Positions 49,067 through 60,000 of a DNA stretch of 60,000 nt are shown here, in pieces. A program made the translations under genes and the position numbers. Source of the stretch: Membranipora membranacea (Eukaryota; Bryozoa; Gymnolaemata; Cheilostomatida; Membraniporidae). Location of the stretch: the NCBI GenBank assembly GCA_914767715.1, contig OU612075.1:18974001-19034000 (forward strand), written 5' to 3'. Every line of letters begins with the position of its first letter. The first letter of the stretch is position 1. The notes under the pieces were generated by a model. It had not been told where the DNA came from, ran no database searches, and worked only from the letters and a program-made list of their open reading frames with translations.

Positions 49067-51526
49067 CCCGTTGTAGATTTGATGATTATTGTTCGTTAGT
49101 TTTTGTCTAAAGGTAATAAAAGAGTGAAATTCATCACTTAGCGATGTCTCTCCCTTTCTAAGCTAGTGTTATGATTGAGCAGTCAGCATGAAGGGAGAGG
49201 TGTAAGCTAAAAATAAAATTCACTAGTATAATGACATGGAACTATCAAACTGGTCATGAAATTATTTATTATTCACAAGCAATGCAATTGTCTGGTGGAT
49301 TCACATATGATAGTAGTGAACAGCCCGTGTGAAGTTACCTTTCCAGAACAATGCATACTTGTTTGGTTCTTGTGAAACTTATGTGTTTAGTAATGACTTT
49401 TATTCTTAGACTTCATGCTATTCATGAAGACAGCAGATGACCTGTGAGGCTTCTATTGAGTCATTTTTAGTGATCATAATTTTTCAGGTGGATCGAGCGT
49501 ATATTTTATAACTATATGGAAGCAGTGGGACTCTCCAAGTCGATGTAGTGATAAATATTGATGGAGGCGAGAATCAGCGGGAGAGAAAACAGTCAGATGG
49601 ACAACTTTCATTTACAATTGGTAAGTTTGTAAGTTTGTTAGTTTAAAAGTGTTCAGTCCTTTGAGCATGGACTGCAAGCCTAGACAAACTTTATCGCTAA
49701 GTTCTTTGATTCATCAGTACATCAAAATTACAAAGCCATGAAATAATTGTGATTGTTTTTGCCCAAGGCATGGCATGGCAATGGCAGGGTCTTTGAATGA
49801 CTCAGGAGCAATGCTACCTAGAGGCAAGAATATTAAGGTTCGCATTGCCCACCTGTTCATTTCAGTATGATTGGCTGTTGCCATTCATTTCCTAAACACA
49901 CTTTCAAGAAGTTGGTTAAAATTATTCTCTTTCTGTAGGCGTTGGCAGACAGCCACATATATTAGCTACGAGATGTGATGGAGCGCAGAGTCTTATCATC
50001 ATTCTGATTTTATTCTCATTCTGTAAGATGTTACATACTTCACGGGCTGGTATGCAGCAAAGATTTGATCAAGCTGATTTTATGACATTGCCTGGATGTA
50101 CAAACTTCCATAATTGTTTGTTAAGTAAGGTGAAGCAAGAAGTTAGGCATTTACATTGGTGCTTCCTGCAACTCATAGCACGTATTTTTCGTCCCATCAA
50201 CGGGCAACAACTACATGCAAGCAACAATGACTCAGCAGAGATTAAACTGAAACCCTTGGCTTTCCGTAGTATTTTTTTTTATTAACTGCAGCCCTTCTGT
50301 ATATTTGGTATTAGGCACTTCGGCAAAGTCACTAGAGCCAATTTTCACAAGACTAGTCTCTTTTATCGCTTCATTTAACCTTAAAAATGGATTGTATTTT
50401 TTTTAAACTTTGGATATCGCTGTCACTCACTACCCAAAATAATCTGTCACGATGTTTTACAGCCAACTTTGTTGATGAAACTCCGTATAATGATGTAGGA
50501 ATTGTGCCACCATGTCAAAAATGGTATACAACTCCATATGCAGCTAAAGGATAAAATGTAATTGCATCTAACGTTTTGATGGTTGGTTGGTCACACATGG
50601 AACAACAACAAAAAATTGCAACGAAGAAATTTCAAGGCGGTGCAGATCACTAGAAAAATTATTTACTTTTACTCAGTCCCGACTGACGGAGATCAATATA
50701 TAAATAATAAGTACCGGGTATTTTTATAACTCTTGATGAACTCATTTCTTTTCCAAAGCAACTTGACAAAGTTCAGTTCTTGTTAAATCAGTAGTGTCGC
50801 ACGCCTTTGAGCTTTATAATCTTTAAGCATAGAGTTTGTCAGGTCTGTTCAGGCAATAAACATACAAATATTTATATGTTTACTATTCAGGCTAACATTT
50901 TGTAGTTGTCTTCTCATTGCACATGCATTATCCTCAAGGACCCCGCGCTTACTGAGGTTGTTAGGTAGTGCTAAATTCCAACCATTTCATTCTCGCAATA
51001 TTTGCCTAGTCCCTATTTCAACTCATCTTTAAAACTCTAGATGTTTTTATATAAATCCCTACCATTTCTCCCAAGGCTACTATTGGGGTTATGTTTCAAT
51101 GTGGATGTGGAGGGTTATATTTGGGTGCATCCGGTGTATGGGGGTGTGTATGGGTTTTATTAATTGTTGCGCCTAATAAAGTAACGAGGCCCGATATTCA
51201 CATATCAATTACAGTATACACTTTATGTGTAACTTGTTGGAGATTGGCCTGGAAATGGTATGTTAGTCGCCCACTCCTGAAGGGCCCCCATCCCCAAGTT
51301 GTCTTGTTAATCATTCAGGAATGTGAAAATTGCAATGTTTTATACATTGCAAAACTAAAAACTTCACCTCATGGATTTGCAGGAATATTTTCCAGCAACA
51401 ATTGGGATGAGAAAAAACAAACAATTGGCATTTGCATAAATTTTTGGCATGAGAAGTTATATATGCAGCAACCTCAACATAGAAAATATTCTAATATCAA
51501 AAATCTGATTATTCAATTTTGATATC

Positions 51527-53537
51527 TCAACCAAAGAATTTGCCAGCTAAACCTAGCCACCATTTTTGCGTAGCCTGTTTCAACACAGTTTTAGCTTTAC
51601 ATATAGGGTCGAAATGCTTATTCAACCAATTTTCGCAAGGGTCCTGGTCAATGCATGGTGCAGAAGTCCCGACCGATTGTACATTTGAATTAGGTGAGAT
51701 GGTCGAAGTGATTGAAATGGCTGGAGTGCTAGCCGAGGTTATGACATCACCCACTGAGAGCGGAGTAATGATATCCTTACGAGACACTACTGTATTACTC
51801 CCGCCTGTGCTGATATGTGTTTTCGTTGATGACTCTATCACAGCTACAAGCATAAAATAAAGTGTTCCTGTTGTTATAAGTATGCTTCAAAGCTACAACA
51901 TCCGTAAATGTGGAAATTCATTGGATCATTCTATATCTGTGGCAATGATGTAATTGTATTCAGCTGCACAAGGTCATTCCTAATTTCTATTATTATTATG
52001 ATCGCGCTTGTGCGTTTTTTATAGGAAAAAGGATGGCTTTAATCCGTTCTGCCCTCCCCCCTCCCCCCTCCACTTGAGGTACCTGCGATTTTCACAACCA
52101 TAAAAACAGCTGGGTGTTATGCATTTTATCCCTTCGCTCTCAATAAGCTTTCAGTAACATGCTCGCACTTGGCATCTGATCGTTGAACTGCAACGTTGAA
52201 TTGATGTCGTAGAGGCACTCGGTTGTAGGATTAAAAACATGGTAATTTATCATTATAATTATATAATAAGTAAGCATCCAGATCATACATTCTGAGAAAA
52301 GGATTGCCGCTTGTGTGTCACCAACCAAAGATCGCTAATTATTGGAATTGAAATTTTTCACAATTTAATCTAATCTAATATGAATTTAATTAGTTTGCAA
52401 TGCCTGATGGTGACTTAATAGTTGTATGCAGTACACACCATACAGGGAGCTGACATAGAGATCGTAAAATTATCCCTAAGCCTAGGTGTGGTTGAGCCTT
52501 TCCTCATGATTATACTAAGCTTTTTAATCATTAAGGATTATCCTAAATAATTAAGATGATCCTCAACGTCTTAATTATTAATAAACAAACTAACAAATCT
52601 AATAAAACAAAGTTAGAAAAAATGAAAACTTTCTTCCGGCCAATATCAGTTAGTACAGCTAGAATTGATTCCAATCCATGCGCTCTGGTCTCCTCTAACT
52701 TTGAAAGTTTCAGGCAAAACTTAGCGTGATTAACAGACATACTTTAGTGGATTTACAAGCCTTCGTGGAAAGATTAAAAGACTAAAAGGTCAGGATTATA
52801 TGGGAATAGACGACACATAATTTTCATCATACGTCGCCCCACTACTTCAGTGACATATATGGGGGCATTATTTACTTAAATGGGCGTTAGTAGCATCGTA
52901 TCAGGGTGTGATCAGACCGAGTGTCGTTGGTGCTGGTTGGTACAAGTTACCTCCAATTAAGTCTTTTATGTCAATAAATTACCAACACTTGACAGTTAAA
53001 ACTGGTAATGTATCCATTTGGCGCTGATATCTAAAACATGTATTTATGAAAATACTGGTGCTTGATTTCAGTTTATATACAACACTACTCCCATCAGGAA
53101 AAGTCCTTTCATTGTAACGTCCTAGCTCAATGAAAACCATAGACTTGGATATCCTTGGATCCTTTGATTCTAGACAGCAAGTGATCAAACAAATGCTTAC
53201 ATAAAAACACCTATCAAGAAAACAATTATGATTGCCTCTTCTGGTGTAAGGAGATCAGCTGAGATGAAAACCGAAATCCATAACTTAGAAAGTGCAGCAA
53301 ACAATCTCGGGATCGGGGAATTAGAGAAAGGCGAGGCATATATCTATCAGTGTGACTTGATTAAAATTTGGTAACAAATCCAAACAGATGCAATCCACTA
53401 ATTCATCAAAGATAAAAATATTTATTACAATGATCGTAGCTCCTGAGTGGCAACTCATAGAAATTAAAATCATGTCTCTCACATAAAAAGCAAACAATAA
53501 AATAAAAATCAATTGTTATCAGAAGATAAGTAGCTAT
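51527..53537 (-). pseudogene. Right-arm copy of the candidate secreted peptide gene (start codon lost)
   Basis: Exon 2 is 51843-51527 with its acceptor intact (ATGCTTGTAG). Exon 1 corresponds to 53537-53483 with its GTGAGA donor intact, but the initiator is ATA instead of ATG, and codons 10 and 15 are swapped in kind (Val to Asp and Asp to Val). No other in-frame ATG remains open just upstream. The peptide differs from the left copy by Arg to Gly, Asn to His, Lys to Asp (two bases) and Met to Thr, all in the C-terminal Cys region, plus one silent change. The intron here is about 1.6 kb. If exon 1 is wrong, this copy could still be active. Confidence 0.4.
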
Positions 53538-53619
53538 TATTTATCTATCAATCATCCAGATATAATCACTATAATCGAACAGACAAAAGATTAAGACACC
53601 ACGACAGGAAGGATGTTTT

Positions 53620-53850
53620 TTTCACGAGATTAACTCACGTCTATTTATTGTCTCAATACCCTGTGATACCGTGTGAGAAACCTTGGTGAATTGCTTGTTT
53701 TTTTGGTCATCAGTACGGGTCTACGGAGTCTACAGGAGCATTTAATGTCAGATGCTCTTCCTGGCACCACCGTGATCCGCCGGGAATCGAACAAGGGACA
53801 TCTCTATTGAAAGACCCATGCCTGACCAATTGAACCATTATAATATCATC
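53620..53850 (-). repeat. tRNA-derived SINE, uninterrupted right-arm copy
   Basis: On the minus strand: A box TGGTTCAATTGG (53837-53826) and B box GTTCGATTCC (53792-53783), spaced as in a tRNA, followed by CGGTGGTGCCAGGAAGAGCA. The homologous left copy is split by a foldback MITE. It is not a functional tRNA: the arms do not pair well and an unrelated body follows. Confidence 0.7.
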
Positions 53851-54999
53851 TTGCAAGGCAAAGACGCAAGTACAGAATTATTAGCATTTTCTTTCAACTA
53901 CATATCAAACGATATTTATTTTTACAAACAATTTCTACATGTTTTTATTGTAGCAGCTGCATCGTTGTTTTTGAGTTCCTCTTGGCACCGGGTAAATGGT
54001 TCTCACCAGTTCATCTGTGCAGTTTCTAAGCACAAATAACGGCCTAAGCTCTTATCACACACACTGACCAGGTGGAATATAAACCAGCCCCTCCCATCTT
54101 AAGAATTGAGTAGAGCCTTAGCTGGAACTGGATTCTCAGCTACAGCCAAACAGTCACCACCAGGGTATTTCACTGGTTCAGATATCTCATCAGGCAGACA
54201 TACTATGGAGAGGTTTTCCGTGGCTGAAGCTTAATCACCAAGGAGAGAAAGTTACGTCAAGTAGAACACTGACCCACATATTTGCAAGATGTGAACTTAA
54301 TTTGAAAAACCAAGAAATTTTATAATAGTATAAAAAATATTATTCTTAATTTAACTGCACTGCAATCAAAGTGAAAATTTTACTAATTTGATTCCATGAA
54401 ATGATGAAAGAAATAGCCTACCAAGGTATTCATTCAGTAATTCAAACAACTGGAAAATTTTTACACTTCCAACAACAGTGGAGGGGTTGGCAAACTGTAA
54501 CACTGGACTTTGACATAATTATACTGTACCAGATACGTGACATCTGCCATAAACCATACATAAATACATCTAATAAACTATGATTGCTTTGAGGCCAGCA
54601 TCTAGATAGCTTGGGTATGAGAATGGTTGTGAAATCAACACACTTATCATGTATGCATGGACCTGTGGAGCGGGACTGGCAAGAAGGGGACTGTGAGTGA
54701 GCCAACCGTCTGGCCCAAAGACTTAAAACATGATTTGTGCCAGGATGCCAATGCCTCCGAATGGTACAAGTAAATCAATTTAACCTCTAGCTGTCACATT
54801 TATTGACAAAAAGAGAAGTAATTAAGATAAGCCCTGTTATGGAGAATTTGCATCGAGAAACCTCAATTGACTCAATTGACCTCAATTGAGGTCAAGAAAC
54901 CTCAAAAGTAGTTTCTTAAACTACTTTTGATATCTTCTTTTTTTTTTGCACACGGTCTCATTTGCCCTCGTTGCATTGATCGGTGATAAATAAAGTTAA

Positions 55000-55700
<701 letters not shown>

Positions 55701-55947
55701 ATTGAGCACATCTCTCAGAAGAATTGTCTGACATGGCCTGGTTGGAGTGCAAAGGATATTAAAACAAGCTGTAGAGAAGAAGCAGATTTAATTACGAATT
55801 AAGTTAAAAATCTTATCAGTAATTTGTAGCAGCCACAATGTAGAACCTTAACCTTAAAATTAAGCTTTAACTTTAAAATATTAGCTGTGACTAAGCTGAG
55901 AGCAATAATTTTTATATAAAATGTACCATAGAGAAGCATGAGGCAAA

Positions 55948-57642
55948 TTTATCAATCAAATCAATCAAAAAAGAGCTATATTTTTTCATTCATCCTTCCA
56001 TTGGAGTTATTTCCAGACTATGCACTGATATGACCGCAAACACCTAAGAATCGCAGCCAACAATCGGATGACTTGTGTAGCAAGGGTGTCACAAGCGTCG
56101 CAAAACTCAACAATGCCATAATTCTTGATATTTTGTTACTTTCAATTGGATCAAACTATTCTGGCAGTCCCGCAGCTATTGTACAACCTAACAACCTAAT
56201 AACTACAGGACAATGATTCTCCGTTCTATTATAATACATTGAGGTAATGTCAATGACCGATCCAAATATCATCATTATTATTATACCACTGGAAAGCTGC
56301 CCAGCTACTGATGAACCTCGAAGAAAACCTCGAAGAATACAATTCTCTTTTTTTTTGTGATTTCTGGCAAACAAGGTGACATCGACATCCGTATGAACAA
56401 AAACAACAGTTTCTTCTCGCAGTTGTGAACTAGCCTTTGGAGATTTGTTCAGTATCAGTAGTTGGCACTGGTTTTCATAAAGGATATCGGACAAGACAGA
56501 AAATCTCTTTTAAGTTAGACAAAAGTAAAATTCAGTATCGAGGCAGTGGATACGTTACAGTCAGTGGTTATTCATTCTTTCTCAAAAGTAAAAAAGCTAC
56601 ACATGCCCTTGTTACAAGGGGACCACCTGGATGTTTACGGTTTTTTGCAAACAGCACTACAAAGTTATGATTAGGCCTTAATGGGCCCCATGATGTGAAA
56701 ATCTGTACCAGCTCAAACCTGACACAAGAAAAATTTATGTTGGCAATTAAGAGGGGATTACTGGCAGTTATTCGGGATCATCTCTAAGCTGTAGGGAAAT
56801 GATAAATAATGTCCTACGTCAATATCAATATTATTCCTGACATAAAATTTTAAATGGGAGTTTCTTCATTTTATTTTGCATGATCATTTGTCACACCTAT
56901 ATATCAATAAGGGTTCGTGCTTTCATCTGAGGCTGGTTCCCTTACACACACTAGCTGTAGCCATACAAATTTCCCATCAGGAGCTTCCGAAGACCATGGA
57001 TATATACATAATTTCTACATGTCTCCATTTTGGGATACACATTAGAATAATGATAAGAACTATACCTGGGACATTCATAAGTAGTTTGACTGTAATCTGT
57101 TCAAGACTTGAAACTAATTTATCAAGTTGTTTTGGGGAATTATCAAACAGGAAATTCTTAAGACCAGAGATATATTTAAGTTTCGCCATCACGTGTTAGC
57201 CTAAAATTTCTACATGTCTCCAATTTGGGATACACATTAGAATGGTGCTAAGAACTATACCTAATCATTTGTATAACACAAAATCTTTCTTTTTAATAAA
57301 CGTGGAGAATGTAGTTTGACTGTAATCCGCTCAAGACTTGAAACTTAGTTATCTAGAAATTTGGGAATTTTCAAACAGGAAATAACTAATGCTATGGATA
57401 TATCCATATTTCACCGTCACTCTGTTAGCCTTAAACTTCCACATCTCTCAAATTTTGGATCACGGCCGTAGTTTGAGAAAAATGGTAGGGGAGGCGGAAA
57501 TCCTTGAGGGTGTGAAGTAACACCAGATGTGCTATATTATTTTAAGCTCCACCTGTGATGTCTAATTTTTATCCCCAGTCACCAAAGCGCTAAAATTATA
57601 TATGGAAGTCCAACATGAGCTGATTCTGACACAGAATATTCA
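55948..57642. mobile_element. Right-arm-only insertion of about 1.7 kb, unclassified
   Basis: The left arm reads GAGGCAATTATAGTATTTT across this site, so the segment is an insertion here or a deletion there. It holds no domain I recognise; small frames at 56156-56494 (minus) and 56437-56670 (plus) resemble nothing familiar. Its right part contains diverged copies of a sequence also present just outside it (see 57030-57880). Confidence 0.6.
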
Positions 57643-57880
57643 ACTATAGTATTTTGAGGCCACTCTATTGAGCATTCTTTTTCTAGGGGAGGCAGAGCGT
57701 CGCTGCCTCCCCTGAACTACAGGCCTGGGGGTACACATTTGAATAATGCTAAGAATTATACCTAAGAAATTAGATTGCGTAAAACAAAATTCCCTTTCCC
57801 GTAAACGTGGAGAATGCACTTTGACTGTAATCCGTTCAAGACTTTACACTAATTAATCTAGAAAATTTGGGAATTCACAT
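57030..57880 (+). repeat. Three diverged copies of a roughly 200-bp block
   Basis: The series ACACATT(A/T)GAATAATG, AAGAA(C/T)TATACCT, TTTGACTGTAATC(C/T)G and TTCAAGACTT recurs at about 57035-57140, 57228-57350 and 57733-57845. The outer copy belongs to the arm proper; the two inner copies lie in the right-arm-only segment. Confidence 0.75.
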
Positions 57881-58039
57881 TGGTGAGTGTGCCTTATTGC
57901 TTCCACTGCTTCATAATTTATATTCATTTACTGCTTTAAAATGGATGCAGACATGTCCGTTCTGAGTACCAAAAGTAAAATTTGTCAATTTTTCTAACAA
58001 AACCAAACTGACCCTATCGCCCCATTTTACACCCTATCA

Positions 58040-58605
58040 CCCGCGGATGAAGACCCGTTTGAATGAAAGTTGGGCAGTGAAAAGATGCCACAGAAAGTTG
58101 TTACCTACAACCATGCACATTACTCACTGATAACTGAAAATGCCCTCAATCAAATTATCAGAGTAGAGAAGTCAGCCATGATCTAGATTCTAGACTATAA
58201 AAGCTGCCTGGAAGCACATAAAATTCCACCGATCACGAAATACATTGAGCAGCAATGCCAAAACCACTATCGAACCATACTTGTCAACAATGACCATCCT
58301 CCGCACAAAAACGTTGTGAGAAATACCAACTGCCAAACTAGAGTGTCGTCGGCAGTGAGAATGCCTCGCTGTAGGACTGAGATGTTGAAGAGAAGTTTCT
58401 TTTACAAATATGCTAATTGATAGTGAATAGTTCTGTCTTGCTTTTTGAGATAATTTTTTTTGCCTTACTTTTGAGTAGAGCTCCAGCCTATTTTTTCTTT
58501 ACTATTCATTGCTATGTTGTTACACATTTTTTATAATTATGTTCGCTCCAGAGCATATCACTTTCTGATATATGGAGGACAGAATAAAGCCTATCCTATC
58601 CTATG
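58040..58605 (+). pseudogene. LINE 3' fragment with (CCTAT)n tail
   Basis: A frame from about 58200 reads SCLEAHKIPPITKYIEQQ, then VSSAVRMPRCRTEMLKRSFF and stops at TGA (58430), the style of the extreme C-terminus of a LINE ORF2. An untranslated part follows and the element ends GAATAAAGCCTATCCTATCC, a short pentanucleotide array. 5' truncated. Confidence 0.65.
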
Positions 58606-58609
58606 TAAT

Positions 58610-59842
58610 GTAAAGCCATGATACAGTTATGACGTGTCTTCTGGGTTGGATTTTTATCGATGTACAGGCATCAGAATAATCTGAGACAGTGAGACTGTTC
58701 AGTCGCTTGTTTACATTACTGAGTACAGGGTGAGGTGCAAAAGCAAGTTTATCGATGCCATAGAGAATGAAAAAAAATCATCGTTCATCACAGGGTACTG
58801 AAGTTGTCTATTATGTAATAATCTAATTTTGCAAGCTTTATTGTGGAAACTAAAAAAGTCTCACAGCTTCCAATCGCTATGACAATGTAATTTTGACATG
58901 CTGCTTTACAAGATTGCGTAATGGATTGCAAATGAAATGCTGTGGCGTGTTCTGTAAAACAATGTGGAAGAAGCGGAGACTGGAGTTTTGTAGAAAAAGT
59001 TATGTTATTGCCATCTTTTACGGAATACGCTTGATCATGAGAGGCTTCGCAATGCAGGAATTTAATACGGTAAAAAATAAGATGATCTCCCATTTACCAC
59101 TAGACCTCGATAAGATCAAGAGTCATATAAATTAGAGAATGTTAATAGATTTTCCTTTGAGGGGAGAACTAGCAACCTGATAGGCCAATGCTAAACCCTT
59201 CCAAGTCTTGTGACATATCTTACGGAACATTTAAGAAAGATAGGGGACCGCAACCACAAACTAATTATCAAGTTAAAACTAACCATGAGTGCGACCACAA
59301 ATTACCAATATCAACAAGATCTGGGAAATGGCTTCCAACTCATGTTTTTCTGAGTCATTAAAGATCTGAAGTTTGGAAATCCTTTCTTGGAGTTCTAATA
59401 GTCATGCAGCTACCCACAATGACAAGTATAGACAGAAATACAAATTTCAATTACAGAATTTCAAAGTACATACATAGTTGCCTTCACCCTGACATTTAGA
59501 AGACAACTTTGATAGATACCATAGTTCCTCCAAATGTTTCCCAGTTAAAGACTGGCCAACTGTAACAACCAAGTATTGATGTCTCAGAATGGATATTGAT
59601 CATACAACCATAGGGGAGTAAATATTAGCTTAGAGTTGTGGGGTGATCAAAGACTTAACAAATATTACGTCTGAGGAGGTGACTTAGTGAAAGTTTCAGC
59701 TTTCATACGCTCAGCTGCGAGTTTTAATAAAGTAAAGAGGTTTTCATAACCTCATTCTCTCAAGCCTATGCAGAAAAATTTTTTTCCTCCTACAAATATT
59801 ATACTCCTCTATGGCCAAAAAACAACAAAGTGCTTTACTTAC
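58610..59842. other. Intergenic or intronic, nothing recognised
   Basis: No exon can be supported. If the HYR gene continues to the left on the minus strand, part of this may be its intron. Confidence 0.45.
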
Positions 59843-60000
59843 CATTTACTGTTATGACGAACGTACACATAGTCGTGGTTCCAGGCAGCGGGATGAGTGT
59901 TATGTGAGTTCCAACAGGATGGAGACTGGTTATGTTTGAGAAGCCATTACCAGTAGGCAGCTTCCAAGTCACTCGTGCTATCGTTGTAGAGTTAGGCACA
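59843..60000 (-). CDS. Exon of a hyalin-repeat (HYR) protein, partial
   Basis: The minus strand from the window edge reads STTIARVTWKLPTGNGF, PVGTHITLIPLPGTTTM and CTFVITVN, then a GTAAGT donor in phase 1. A Trp in the first strand, a central PVGTH/T turn and a C-terminal CTF-V-V strand are the HYR signature (an immunoglobulin-like extracellular fold found in hyalin and many adhesion and complement-like proteins). The frame continues past base 60000, so the rest of the domain and gene lie outside. Extracellular location is expected. Confidence 0.7.

Noticed and set aside
53783-53837. A tRNA gene suggested by A and B boxes
   Set aside because: The anticodon and acceptor arms do not pair well and an unrelated body follows the B box, as in tRNA-derived SINEs.
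56156-56670. Overlapping frames on both strands (112 and 77 codons) in the right-arm-only insertion
   Set aside because: No recognisable domain, no splice context, and mutual overlap; each is within what chance gives in this DNA.

Overview
The window is animal nuclear DNA, AT-rich, with spliced genes, tRNA-derived SINE, LINE and foldback/MITE repeats and microsatellites. The two recognisable gene families are thrombospondin type 1 (TSP1) repeat proteins and a hyalin-repeat (HYR) protein. This suits a marine invertebrate, but the sequence alone does not place it in a phylum.

Layout. 1-4.4 kb: no gene seen, only scattered repeats. 4.4-25.7 kb: a tandem duplication (period about 10.6 kb) of a 16-exon gene for a secreted protein with about ten TSP1 modules. 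Copy A is 5043-12087 (849 aa predicted) and copy B is 15619-22909 (871 aa predicted). Each has a TATA box exactly 65 bp before the ATG, a signal peptide split by intron 1, a Cys-rich N-terminal region I do not recognise, one TSP1 module per exon with phase-0 introns, and a very basic C-terminal tail. From intron 1 to exon 14 the copies are nearly identical, introns included; their promoter sides and 3' ends are diverged. Downstream of each gene lie decayed exon-like relics. The 5' flank of a third unit starts at about 25.7 kb and stops at 26342.

26.3-58.0 kb is one large inverted repeat: left arm 26342-38414, right arm 49067-57998, spacer 38415-49066. The arms are clearly homologous but differ by insertions and deletions. 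The left arm alone carries two LINE fragments, a 510-bp foldback element inside a SINE, a 640-bp TTAA-bounded segment and a 1.56-kb hAT-like element with a target duplication. The right arm carries a 700-bp (ATCT)n array, about 5 units in the left arm, and a private 1.7-kb insertion. Both arms hold a candidate two-exon gene for a small secreted Ser/Thr-rich, Cys-containing peptide, pointing towards the spacer. The spacer holds two minus-strand LINEs, one with an intact PHD-finger ORF1 and a frameshifted endonuclease/reverse transcriptase ORF2.

58.0-60.0 kb: a LINE 3' fragment, then a minus-strand exon encoding part of a HYR domain that runs off the window.

All gene models come from reading splice sites, phases and paralogue comparison by eye. 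No transcript or database evidence was available. The inverted and tandem duplications could be real or could be haplotypes joined by the assembler.
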